Source of the DNA: Iodidimonas muriae
Lineage (GTDB): Bacteria; Pseudomonadota; Alphaproteobacteria; Sphingomonadales; Rhodothalassiaceae
NCBI RefSeq assembly: GCF_014647255.1
Contig: NZ_BMOV01000006.1
Coordinates: forward strand, 172,198-236,197
Reading direction: 5' to 3'
Length of the DNA: 64,000 bases
Below the pieces are notes generated by a model. It worked only from the letters and a program-made list of their open reading frames with translations, was not told where the DNA came from and did not search any database. Below are positions 49,498-58,100 of the stretch, piece by piece. Every line of letters starts with the position of its first letter. Position 1 is the stretch's first letter. Position numbers and translations under genes: made by a program.

Positions 49498-50582
49498 TTC
49501 TTTAGATATCCGCGTTCACGCCACACCCGATGTCCGGCGCGGAACTGGCGCAAGCTGTCCCATCCGGTAGCGAAATCGGCATTGGACGCCGAGAGCTCGT
49601 CGGCAACCTCGCCCCAGGCTGTTTCCAGAGCCTCCAGAATTTCCGGCGAGAATTTATGAAATTCCACGCCCTTTTCGCTCAGTTCGCGCATGGCGTCGAT
49701 CTGCAAAGCCTCCCCTTGTGAAAGGCCATAGCGGATATTGCTGGAGCAAACGGCTTCGATTTGCGCTTGTTGGGTGGCGTTCAGCGCGTTCCACTGGTCC
49801 AGATTGATCATCAGCTCAAAAAATGTGCTCTGCTGATGCCAACCGGGGAAATAATAATGTTTCGCCGCTTGATAAAAGCCCATCTTCAGATCAACGGCGG
49901 GAACGGAAAATTCTGTGCCGTCAATAGTCCCAAGCTCCAATGCCGGGAAAATATCGCCGCCGGATAAAAGCTGCACAGAAGCGCCAAGTTTTTCCAGAAC
50001 CTTGCCGCCCAATCCGAAAAACCGGATTTTAAGGCCCTTGAAATCTTCGACCTTGTTGATCGGCTTTTTATACCAGCCCGCAGCTTCAGGCGGAGAAATC
50101 CCGCAAATCAGTCCGTGGATATTGTGACGGTGATAGAGTTTTTCATAAAGAGCGCGGCCACCGCCATAATCGAACCATGCCAGATATTCTTCCGCAGATG
50201 GGCCAAAGGGCAGGGCCGAGAATAATTGCAAGGCCGGTTCGCGCCCGGCCCAATATCCCGGTGTGGACCATCCCGCTTCCAAAGCTCCATAAGATATGGC
50301 GTCAAAAATTTCAAAAGGCGGGGCCAGCGCCCCCGGCTCATAAAAGCGTATATCAATGCTGCCGCCAGAAATATCACGGGCAAGGCTTTCCACCCGCTTT
50401 CCCATGGTGCCCAAAATAATCAGGCTTGAAGGATAGGTGGAGGCCATCCGCCATTGAACAAGTGGCCTGTCCGATAGTGCCAAGGATGCTTTATCCGTTT
50501 CCGGTGATTGCTCGGAGGAGCAGGCCCCCAACATCCCCGCCAAAATGGCCCCAAGCCAGAACGGTCTGGCAATGATCCCCAT
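49494..50582 (-). CDS. dctP: TRAP transporter solute-binding lipoprotein (DctP)
   Basis: The periplasmic binding subunit, 362 residues. The N-terminus MGIIARPFWLGAILAGMLGACSS is a lipoprotein signal with Cys21 in LGAC, so the protein should be anchored at the outer face of the inner membrane. The DctP fold is visible: RWRMASTYPSS-like start, GISPPEAAGWYKKPI, FKGLKIRFFGLGGKVLEKLG with the Arg that contacts substrate carboxylate, and GTIDGTEFSVP. This size and pattern match the TakP-type group, which binds keto acids in studied cases; the substrate here is inference. Confidence 0.9.
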   Translation of the reverse strand: MGIIARPFWLGAILAGMLGACSSEQSPETDKASLALSDRPLVQWRMASTYPSSLIILGTMGKRVESLARDISGGSIDIRFYEPGALAPPFEIFDAISYGALEAGWSTPGYWAGREPALQLFSALPFGPSAEEYLAWFDYGGGRALYEKLYHRHNIHGLICGISPPEAAGWYKKPINKVEDFKGLKIRFFGLGGKVLEKLGASVQLLSGGDIFPALELGTIDGTEFSVPAVDLKMGFYQAAKHYYFPGWHQQSTFFELMINLDQWNALNATQQAQIEAVCSSNIRYGLSQGEALQIDAMRELSEKGVEFHKFSPEILEALETAWGEVADELSASNADFATGWDSLRQFRAGHRVWRERGYLKK

Positions 50583-50604
50583 AAATTTACTCTCTTATAA
50601 AGAC

Positions 50605-53349
50605 TTACTGGATTTTCTTCAAAGATTGGGCAAGCAAAACATACAGCTTTCCCATCTCTGACGAAATAAGAGTGACAGACAACGCACTATGCTTGTCGCG
50701 GCTTCCGACCTGTTCCATCAAGGCTTCAAAATCCCGGAAGAATTTCAAGACCGTATCGCGGAATTCCCGATCCGTTTCAAACATCCTTATGATGCGTTGG
50801 CGGGTGGTGCGGTCGGCCAAACGAACGGTGCGCCGCGAAAAGATAGACCGATCGCCCGACAGATATTTTTGCCATACATCGTCGGGCACTTCGGCTTCCA
50901 GAATTTTATCAATATCCACAGAGGCAGATTGGAGGCTTTCGATCAGCAAGGAAGATGTGCGCACGAATTCATCACGTGATGAGGCCAGAATACGCCGCTC
51001 CACCTCTTCGGATTTGCTGAGAAAGCTATTGGCCTTGTGAATCAGTTTGTCCGACTGTTCGGCAAGGCGGTGCGCCATACGCTCGCTTTCATCGCCCGCC
51101 TGAGCCGAAGCCTCGCGAAGGGCATTGACCGTTTTATTGATGGTCTGGGTGATGTGGCTTTCCAGATCGCGCACTTCCTCATCAAACATGGTGTTGAGCG
51201 TATCCATGGATTGCCCCACTTCCCGAAGCCCGCGGGTAATGGCGACGGACAAGATTTGCTCGAACTCCTGACCGGATGTTTTGGCGCTGGTCTCGGCGGC
51301 GCGGGCCGCTTCCATGATTTTCTCCGCCGCGCCAGAAAAGCGGCTTGCGATGGCGTTCAGATGGTCGCCGGTTTCTCCCCCTGCTGTGCGGATATCTTCG
51401 GCTTTTTGCCCCACTTTTTCCGCGGCTTCGTGCAAATTCTTGGCGGCATCTGCGGTATCGTTCAGGATACGCTCTCGTTCGCCACCAAACGCTGTGGCCG
51501 CTTGCCCCAAGGAGTCTGAAGACCGTTCCAGCGTTTCCATCAGGCCGCTGCCTTCGGCTTTCAGGCTTTGTAATGATTGCGCCAAGGCCTGCACTGCGCC
51601 GCGCCCTTGTTGATCGATACGTGCGATTTCCGTCGAAAGATTTTCGCTGCTGGCCAAAACCTGTTCGGATGTGGCTTCGGCATGGCGGCTCAAATCGTCG
51701 GATTGCGTGCGGAAGCGGTCTGCGGCCTCCAAAACGGTATTGGCGCTGGCCTCTGAAGTGGCGGCCAAGGCCCCACGCTCTTCTTCCAGACGGGCGGTAA
51801 CTTCATCAATGCGTTGGCGCATATCTTCCAGCACCTGCCCAAGATTGGCGGTGCGTTCATCCATGCGTTCTCCCGCTTCGCCCATATTTTGCGCCGCATC
51901 TCCTGCGGCAGAGGCAACCATTTCCGCCTGATCCGCAAGCATCGCAGCAAGGCGGTTCAATTCTTCCACACTGCGGGCGGCGCGATGTTCGACGGCCCCC
52001 GCTTCATCATCGAAATTGGATTTCAGATGCGAAATCCGCTCGGCAATGCGCATTCCCGCTTCATTGGCTTTGTCGTCAAATGTGGCAAGTTGCGCTTCAA
52101 AGCCCGATAGAGCGGCTTTCACCCGATCCAAAGCCTCATCGGCTTGTTGTTTGGAAATCGTGTCCGCTTCGTGGGCTTGCAGGGCCAGATTTTCCGAAAG
52201 TCCCCGGAAACTTTCCTGCGCCCGTTCCAATGTGCTGCCAATGATGCGATCCAGTTCCTGGGCTTGGCGCTCGATCTCGCGGCCCGCATCTTCGCTGCGG
52301 TTCAACGCCTCTTGCGCCCTGTCGTTCAAAAGATCGCTGCTTTTCTCCAATGCCTGGGTCACACGATGGGCATCGCTTTCAGAGGATTCCGCAAGATAGG
52401 CAAGGCGGCTATGGCGCTCTTCCAATGTTTGCGTAAGCTGTCCATCAAGTTGATCCAGTTCAGCCATGCGCTGTTTGAAGCGGTCAAGCTGGGTGGAAAT
52501 ATCGTGGCTCATGCCGTTGAAGCGGGCATCAAGCAAGCGGGACAGATCATCCAGTGCTGTCAACCGCTCCCCAAGGGCGGCTTCGGCTTCTTTCAAATCG
52601 GCCGCCGCCTGTTCGGCTGAAGCAATCAGGGACTGGCCGCGATCATCCAAAGTCCCGGACGCTTTATCCACAGCATCTCCGGCGGCACCGGCTGCCTTTA
52701 TGACCCGTTCGGAAAAGCTGTCCGCCGTTTCTTCCGATTGACGCAAGCGTTGCGTTACCTGTTCATCCAATTGGTTAAGAGCTTCCCGTTCGCGCCGGAA
52801 CATATCCTGAATGGACGCCGCTTTTGCTTCGGCATCTGCCGTGACGGAAAACAGATCGGCAATCTCGCTTTTGAAGCGACCTTCAAGGCTATCAATGCGG
52901 CTGGCCGCCAAATCTACAGCGGCTTCCACATGATCCATATCATGGCGAACCCGGGCCAAAAGCTGGTCGAGACGCTTTTCCGCATGTTCAATGGGGGCAA
53001 GGGCGCGGTCCATATTTTGTGCAATTTCCAGACGCCGTTCAAGCAAGGGATCGGTCCGTTGGAACACCAAGGCAATCAGCCATACAACGGCCAAGGGCGT
53101 AAGAACCCCCGCGATCAAAGCGGCAAGGTCTACCAATTGTAGCGGGTTATCCGGATTGAAAAGCCCGGCGCGCATGGCCGCAAAGCCCGCCGCGAGCACC
53201 CATAAGCTGCTCAACACAGCAGCAAAAGCAAAAGGCCAAAGCCGTCTGCCAAAAGACACCGCTGGCCCTGTTGTTTGCAGGGGCGCAGTTGTTTCTTCTT
53301 GTGGCGGCGGTTGAAAATCCAGTTTAGCGTTCATTAGACTTCCCGACAA
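50605..53349 (-). CDS. Large membrane-anchored coiled-coil protein (TipN-like architecture)
   Basis: A 914-residue protein with a proline-rich N-terminal tail (10-30), two hydrophobic helices near 37-60 and 72-96, and then some 700 residues of almost continuous coiled coil rich in Ala, Glu, Gln and Arg. The last 90 residues form a conserved, probably globular end (VWQKYLSGDRSIFSRRTVRLADRTTRQRI and RDFEALMEQVGSRDKHSALSVTLISSEMGKLY). Known Caulobacter TipN, the new-pole landmark, has the same layout of two helices and long coiled coil; that resemblance is of architecture only. No ATPase motif is visible. It is divergent from the Hpt/receiver/Hpt cluster. A start five codons downstream at 53334 is equally possible. 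Confidence 0.8.
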   Translation of the reverse strand: MSGSLMNAKLDFQPPPQEETTAPLQTTGPAVSFGRRLWPFAFAAVLSSLWVLAAGFAAMRAGLFNPDNPLQLVDLAALIAGVLTPLAVVWLIALVFQRTDPLLERRLEIAQNMDRALAPIEHAEKRLDQLLARVRHDMDHVEAAVDLAASRIDSLEGRFKSEIADLFSVTADAEAKAASIQDMFRREREALNQLDEQVTQRLRQSEETADSFSERVIKAAGAAGDAVDKASGTLDDRGQSLIASAEQAAADLKEAEAALGERLTALDDLSRLLDARFNGMSHDISTQLDRFKQRMAELDQLDGQLTQTLEERHSRLAYLAESSESDAHRVTQALEKSSDLLNDRAQEALNRSEDAGREIERQAQELDRIIGSTLERAQESFRGLSENLALQAHEADTISKQQADEALDRVKAALSGFEAQLATFDDKANEAGMRIAERISHLKSNFDDEAGAVEHRAARSVEELNRLAAMLADQAEMVASAAGDAAQNMGEAGERMDERTANLGQVLEDMRQRIDEVTARLEEERGALAATSEASANTVLEAADRFRTQSDDLSRHAEATSEQVLASSENLSTEIARIDQQGRGAVQALAQSLQSLKAEGSGLMETLERSSDSLGQAATAFGGERERILNDTADAAKNLHEAAEKVGQKAEDIRTAGGETGDHLNAIASRFSGAAEKIMEAARAAETSAKTSGQEFEQILSVAITRGLREVGQSMDTLNTMFDEEVRDLESHITQTINKTVNALREASAQAGDESERMAHRLAEQSDKLIHKANSFLSKSEEVERRILASSRDEFVRTSSLLIESLQSASVDIDKILEAEVPDDVWQKYLSGDRSIFSRRTVRLADRTTRQRIIRMFETDREFRDTVLKFFRDFEALMEQVGSRDKHSALSVTLISSEMGKLYVLLAQSLKKIQ

Positions 53350-53465
53350 ACCCTTGCAGGCGCATCAAATATAGCACGGTATCATGGTCAGCATTTACAC
53401 GAAGACATATGAAGGTCAGGTTATCATCGAACCAACGCTTCGGCGTATATCTGGAAATTGACCCC

Positions 53466-53780
53466 ATGCCACATCATCCCTCTCCCATCGACCACACCCA
53501 TCTTGACAATTTTACTGGCGGTGACAAGGCGTTGCAGGATGAAGTCATAGATATTTTCATAAAAAATACGCCGGATTATTTTGCAGCCCTTGAAACATCC
53601 TCCCCGCAAGACTGGCGAACGGCCCTTCACCGGCTGAAAGGGGCGGCACGATCCATCGGGGCCAAGCCTTTCGCCTTGCTTGCACAAAAGGCGGAAAAGG
53701 CCGAGCCCAAGGATTATGAAGCCCATCGATGCGCCTTACGGGAGGAATTTGCACGACTCAAAGCGACAATCACAAGATAA
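53466..53780 (+). CDS. Hpt domain protein (histidine phosphotransfer)
   Basis: 104 residues, almost only an Hpt four-helix bundle. The phosphorylatable His is His55 in HRLKGAARSIGA, with the H-x-x-K-G-x-A pattern. Stand-alone Hpt proteins pass phosphate between a kinase and receivers. ATG at 53466 is the choice; ATG at 53409 is open in the same frame and would add 19 residues. It lies 76 bases ahead of a receiver-domain gene and is divergent from the long coiled-coil protein. Confidence 0.8.
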   Translation: MPHHPSPIDHTHLDNFTGGDKALQDEVIDIFIKNTPDYFAALETSSPQDWRTALHRLKGAARSIGAKPFALLAQKAEKAEPKDYEAHRCALREEFARLKATITR

Positions 53781-53855
53781 CCCTTTGCTTTTTTATTGAA
53801 AAATTTACCTTATCGCGGTCTTTATACACATCTGGAGATCACTGAAGAGACTGAA

Positions 53856-54407
53856 ATGGCGGACTATGATTTCGAAAAATTGAGCGTTCTGATTGTCGAA
53901 GACAGTTTGTTCATTCGATCCTTATTGATCAATTCCTTGAGAATTCTTGGCGTTGGAAAAGTGTTTGCCGTTGAAGATGGCGGCGAAGCCATCAATTTTT
54001 TAAAGCAGGTCAAAGAAGACCCGATGAAGGTTGGCACGCAAGAAGTCGATATCGTCATGTCCAACTGGCAGATGTCGCCGGTTGATGGCATGATCTTGCT
54101 GCGCTGGGCACGCCGTCATAAGGAAAGCCCGGATCGCTTCATCCCGTTCATCATGATTACCGGCTTTTCCGAACCAAAACGGGTTCAAGAAGCCCGCGAC
54201 ATGGGTGTTACCGAATTTCTGGCCAAGCCCTTTACCATACAGGCTATCGGAAATAAGCTGATTTCCATCATTGAGCGCCAACGGCAATTTGTGCATACGC
54301 GCAGTTATTTCGGGCCGGACAGACGCCGCAGACAGGCAGATATCGATTTCGAGGACCGGCGTGTGTTGACGGATAAAAGCCCCGGCGTGGAGATTGTGCG
54401 TGGCTAA
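53856..54407 (+). CDS. Response regulator receiver protein lacking the phosphoacceptor Asp
   Basis: 183 residues with a CheY-like receiver (about 8-135) and a short tail with DRRRRQ and DRRVL motifs (about 155-175). The acidic pocket is Glu15-Asp16 in IVEDS, Thr102 is in MITGFS, and Lys124 in LAKPF, all conserved. But the phosphoacceptor position at the end of strand three reads VMSNWQM with Asn70, where homologues have SDW. AAC is the codon in the sequence, so this is not a translation artefact. It is probably a pseudo-receiver that cannot take phosphate in the usual way. ATG at 53856 was chosen; the frame opens at 53796. Confidence 0.85.
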   Translation: MADYDFEKLSVLIVEDSLFIRSLLINSLRILGVGKVFAVEDGGEAINFLKQVKEDPMKVGTQEVDIVMSNWQMSPVDGMILLRWARRHKESPDRFIPFIMITGFSEPKRVQEARDMGVTEFLAKPFTIQAIGNKLISIIERQRQFVHTRSYFGPDRRRRQADIDFEDRRVLTDKSPGVEIVRG

Positions 54408-54912
54408 TGAAGAAAAAAAAGCCCCCACGATCGTGCGCTTTTATCGGTTCAGAAACCGGTTGAAGGAAAAAACCCATGGCTTGGGTGGCGGCAAGGGGGG
54501 CATTTCTCCGGAAGCCTTGGAAAAGGCGGAAAAAGCGTTGGAAACGCTTTCCGAAGATTATCCCGATTGGGTATCCGGCCTTATCACAAAACTGGCGGAA
54601 CAACATGTCCGTTGCGTTGATACACCGGAAGACCGCAAGGATTTCTTCGAAGAAATCCACCGCATTGCCCATGATATGAAGGGGCAGGGCGGCACCTTCG
54701 GTTATCCTCTTATCACCAATTTCGCGGATTCCCTTTCCAACTTCACATCCATCAAAACCGATATCGACGACAAAATGGTCGAATTGGTGAAATCCCATGT
54801 GGATGCCATGCGCGCCGTGATCAAAGGGCGAGTAAAGGGCGAAGGGGGCGAGATTGGCCAGCAACTTCGGAAATCGCTACAAAAGGCCATTGAAACCTAT
54901 AAGAAAAGCTGA
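54400..54912 (+). CDS. Hpt domain protein, coupled to the receiver
   Basis: 170 residues: a basic N-terminus (1-35) with RFYRFRNRLKEKTHG, then a helical domain with the Hpt signature HDMKGQGGTFGY, phosphoryl His91 expected. The start is GTG at 54400, overlapping the stop of the receiver gene by eight bases, so the two are translated together. In related alphaproteobacteria a receiver of this type is followed by a similar Hpt gene, and their partner kinase is unknown. Confidence 0.82.
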   Translation: MANEEKKAPTIVRFYRFRNRLKEKTHGLGGGKGGISPEALEKAEKALETLSEDYPDWVSGLITKLAEQHVRCVDTPEDRKDFFEEIHRIAHDMKGQGGTFGYPLITNFADSLSNFTSIKTDIDDKMVELVKSHVDAMRAVIKGRVKGEGGEIGQQLRKSLQKAIETYKKS

Positions 54913-54933
54913 TCGGCGGCCCCCGTTCAGAAA

Positions 54934-55146
54934 TTATATCGCCTTAAGATTCTGGGCAGAGGTGCGTGATGGATCTTTGCGATCGGGCTCTGCGTCAAAT
55001 TCCACCATTTGCCCTTCTTCCAGTGTTTCAAGCCCTGCATTTTTGACGGCGGTAATGTGCACGAACACATCTTTTGGAAAGTCTTGAGACGCAATAAAAC
55101 CGAAGCCTTTTGATGCGTTGAACCATTTTACCGTTCCGGTCGCCAT
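54934..55146 (-). CDS. cspA: Cold-shock domain protein
   Basis: A single cold-shock domain of 70 residues that binds single-stranded RNA or DNA. RNP1 appears as KGFGFIAS and RNP2 as DVFVHIT, both with the aromatic residues in place. The ATG at 55146, MATGTVKWFN, is the usual family start. The gene symbol is family-level, since alphaproteobacteria usually have several copies. It lies 20 bases from the convergent Hpt gene. Confidence 0.9.
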   Translation of the reverse strand: MATGTVKWFNASKGFGFIASQDFPKDVFVHITAVKNAGLETLEEGQMVEFDAEPDRKDPSRTSAQNLKAI

Positions 55147-55319
55147 CGTCTTATATCCTGTTTTCCTGAATATGCCGGACCCATGCTCCGGCGGCATGTG
55201 CAGAGTTTGCACCCCCGATTATGGCAAGGAACATGCCATGAGCCAAGCCCTTGCTCTTGCCGAAGGCGCTCTCTAATGTGGCGCCCTTGTTCTTCTTGAT
55301 GATTAAAACAGGTGCCTTC

Positions 55320-57974
55320 ATGCCGCTGGATCATGCCCAACCACAGACCATTTTTCTGAAAGATTATGAGGCGCCTGCTTTTGCGGTCGAGAGCATCGCG
55401 CTTTGCTTTGATCTTCGAGAGAAAGGCACGCGGGTTCTATCCACCATGACAGTGGTCCGGCAGTCGGAAAATATGCCGAATCTTGTTTTGGACGGCGATC
55501 CCCAGATGGATTTGCTTTCGATCAAGCTGGATGGCACCCCGCTTCCGGCCGGACGCATAAGCCGGGCTGGTGAGCAGCTTACCATCAAGGATATGCCCGC
55601 ATCCGGCGTTTTGGAAATCGAAGTCGAAATCGAGCCGCAGAATAATGCACGGCTGGAAGGGCTTTATAAATCGGGCGGAAATTTCTGCACCCAATGCGAA
55701 GCGCAAGGATTTCGCAATATCACCTTTTTCCCCGACCGCCCCGATGTGATGACCCGCTTCACGGTGCGTATCGAGGCAGACAAGGCAGCCTATCCGGTTT
55801 TGCTGTCCAACGGGAACCGGATCGAACAGGGCGATCTGGGGGCGGGGCGTCATTTCGCTGTATGGGAAGATCCGTTTAAAAAACCGGCCTATCTGTTTGC
55901 TTTGGTGGCCGGTGATCTTGGTGTGTTGAGCGACCAGTTCACGACCCGGTCCGGCCGCACGGTGGCGCTCCATATCTATGCAAAGGCCCGCGATCTTCCC
56001 AAATGCCAGCATGCCATGGACAGCCTGAAGCGCGCCATGCGCTGGGACGAAGAGGTGTATGGGCTGGAATATGATCTGGATATCTACAATATCGTTGCCG
56101 TTTCGGATTTCAATATGGGGGCGATGGAGAACAAAAGCCTCAATATTTTCAATACCAAATATGTTCTAGCCGATCCCCAGATCGCCACGGATACAGACTT
56201 TGATAATGTGGAAGGGGTGATCGCCCATGAATATTTCCATAACTGGACGGGCAACCGAGTGACGTGCCGGGATTGGTTCCAGCTTTCTTTGAAAGAGGGG
56301 CTGACAGTATTCCGCGATCAGGAATATTCCGCAGATCAGGCCAGCCGGTCCATCAAACGTATCCATGATGTAAAAACCTTGCGGGCGTTCCAGTTTCCGG
56401 AAGATGCAGGCCCTCTGGCGCATCCCATTCGCCCCGATAGCTATATAGAAATCAATAACTTCTATACTGTCACGGTGTATAATAAGGGGGCCGAGGTCAT
56501 CCGTATGATGCACCGGCTTTTGGGCGTGGAAGGCTTTCGGCGGGGCATGGATCTTTATTTCCAGCGTCATGATGGCCAAGCGGTGACCTGTGATGATTTC
56601 GTAGCGGCCATGGAAGATGCCAATGGAGCCGATCTGGGGCAATTCCGCCTGTGGTATGCGCAGGCTGGCACACCCGAATTGACCATCGAGGATCATTGGG
56701 AGGAAAGCACTGGACGTTACGAGCTGCACATCAAGCAATCGGTTCCACAAACGCCGGGGCAAACCGAAAAAGCACCCATGCACATGCCTTTTCTTTTGGG
56801 ATTGATTGGTCCCAATGGGCAAGAAATGGATGCAGAGCTTGTGGCGGGTGAAGGGACACGTCATGACGCCGGTTGGTTGTTGCATATACGCCAATCGGAT
56901 AATCGCTATCAATTCAGCGGCCTTGGCTCCCGGCCCATTCCCAGCTTGCTCCGCGGTTTTTCTGCGCCGGTCACCATTAAGGCCAGCCTCAACCGGGCCG
57001 ATAAACTGTTTCTGACCGCCCATGACAGCGACCCCTTCGCCCGCTGGGAAGCCTGTCAGGATGTTATGATTGAGACATTGCTTGATCTTGTTAAAGCGGT
57101 GGACGCGGGGCAGCCTTTAGACGTCGGCCAGGACTTGATCGACGCCTGCGAAAAAATTCTGGAAGACGCGCAATCCGATCCGGCTTTTGCAGCAGAATTG
57201 ATGACACTCCCCGGCGAGGCCTATATCGGGCAGATGATGGATGTGGTGGCCGTGGATGCCATCCATCATGCACGCATCCATTTGCGCCATGTTTTGGCAC
57301 ATGCTTTGGAAAGCCACTGGCGCAGGCTGTATCGGGAAATGACAGACACCGTTTTCGGGCTTTCTCCCGAGCAGAAATCCCGCCGCGCCCTTAAAAATGT
57401 TGCGCTTATCTATCTTGCCGCCCTTGGAGATAACGAGACGGCGCGCACCCATTATGCCCAATCCAATAATATGACGGACCGCTTGGCTGCTTTGCAGGTG
57501 CTTGTGAACGGTTCGGACGATGCCGCACGCGATGCGGCTTTTGCAGATTTTTATGATCGCTTCGAAATGGAAGATCTGGCCATCGACAAATGGTTTGCCT
57601 TGCAAGCTTTGTCCGACAAGCCCGACACTTTGAAAACTGTAAGAACCCTAAGAAATCATAGTGCTTTTTCGCTGCGCAACCCCAATCGCCTGCGGGCTTT
57701 GGTGGGCAGTTTTGCATCCGGCAATCAACTGCGTTTTCATGCCGTCAGCGGAGAGGGCTATGCGTTTCTAAGCGATATTGTGAAGCACGTGGACCAATTG
57801 AACCCGCAAACCGCTGCCCGGCTGGTTTTACCGCTGATCCGCCATGAACGCTATGACCCGGTGCGGGCAGGGCTGATGCGTAAACAGCTACAAGCCCTAT
57901 TGAATGTCGATGGTCTTTCCAAAGATGTTTATGAGATCGTTTCGAAAAGCTTGATGACCAAAGAAATCTCCTAG
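55320..57974 (+). CDS. pepN: Aminopeptidase N
   Basis: A 884-residue M1 zinc metallopeptidase of the E. coli PepN group, which releases N-terminal residues in the cytoplasm. The substrate-anchoring motif is GAMEN near 265, the zinc motif HEYFHNWTGNRVTCRDWF (HExxH) is near 302, and the third ligand Glu follows in SLKEGLTVFRDQEYS. The C-terminal alpha domain of about 350 residues is complete. ATG at 55320 gives PLDHAQPQTIFLKDY; upstream in-frame ATGs at 55299 and 55251 exist. Confidence 0.96.
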   Translation: MPLDHAQPQTIFLKDYEAPAFAVESIALCFDLREKGTRVLSTMTVVRQSENMPNLVLDGDPQMDLLSIKLDGTPLPAGRISRAGEQLTIKDMPASGVLEIEVEIEPQNNARLEGLYKSGGNFCTQCEAQGFRNITFFPDRPDVMTRFTVRIEADKAAYPVLLSNGNRIEQGDLGAGRHFAVWEDPFKKPAYLFALVAGDLGVLSDQFTTRSGRTVALHIYAKARDLPKCQHAMDSLKRAMRWDEEVYGLEYDLDIYNIVAVSDFNMGAMENKSLNIFNTKYVLADPQIATDTDFDNVEGVIAHEYFHNWTGNRVTCRDWFQLSLKEGLTVFRDQEYSADQASRSIKRIHDVKTLRAFQFPEDAGPLAHPIRPDSYIEINNFYTVTVYNKGAEVIRMMHRLLGVEGFRRGMDLYFQRHDGQAVTCDDFVAAMEDANGADLGQFRLWYAQAGTPELTIEDHWEESTGRYELHIKQSVPQTPGQTEKAPMHMPFLLGLIGPNGQEMDAELVAGEGTRHDAGWLLHIRQSDNRYQFSGLGSRPIPSLLRGFSAPVTIKASLNRADKLFLTAHDSDPFARWEACQDVMIETLLDLVKAVDAGQPLDVGQDLIDACEKILEDAQSDPAFAAELMTLPGEAYIGQMMDVVAVDAIHHARIHLRHVLAHALESHWRRLYREMTDTVFGLSPEQKSRRALKNVALIYLAALGDNETARTHYAQSNNMTDRLAALQVLVNGSDDAARDAAFADFYDRFEMEDLAIDKWFALQALSDKPDTLKTVRTLRNHSAFSLRNPNRLRALVGSFASGNQLRFHAVSGEGYAFLSDIVKHVDQLNPQTAARLVLPLIRHERYDPVRAGLMRKQLQALLNVDGLSKDVYEIVSKSLMTKEIS

Positions 57975-57979
57975 AGGGA

Positions 57980-58010
57980 GGGGCTCTATTTCTAATGGAG
58001 CCCTACAATT
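57980..58010 (+). terminator. Possible terminator after pepN
   Basis: GGGCTC at 57981-57986 pairs with GAGCCC at 57998-58003 around an 11-base loop. The downstream tail has only scattered T, so the assignment is moderate. Confidence 0.5.
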
Positions 58011-58100
58011 TCTATATATTACATGATGTTTCATTTCCATAAACACTACCTTTACTGATTATGTGCATAATTTCCCCTGAAACTGATCATGGGGGATCAT

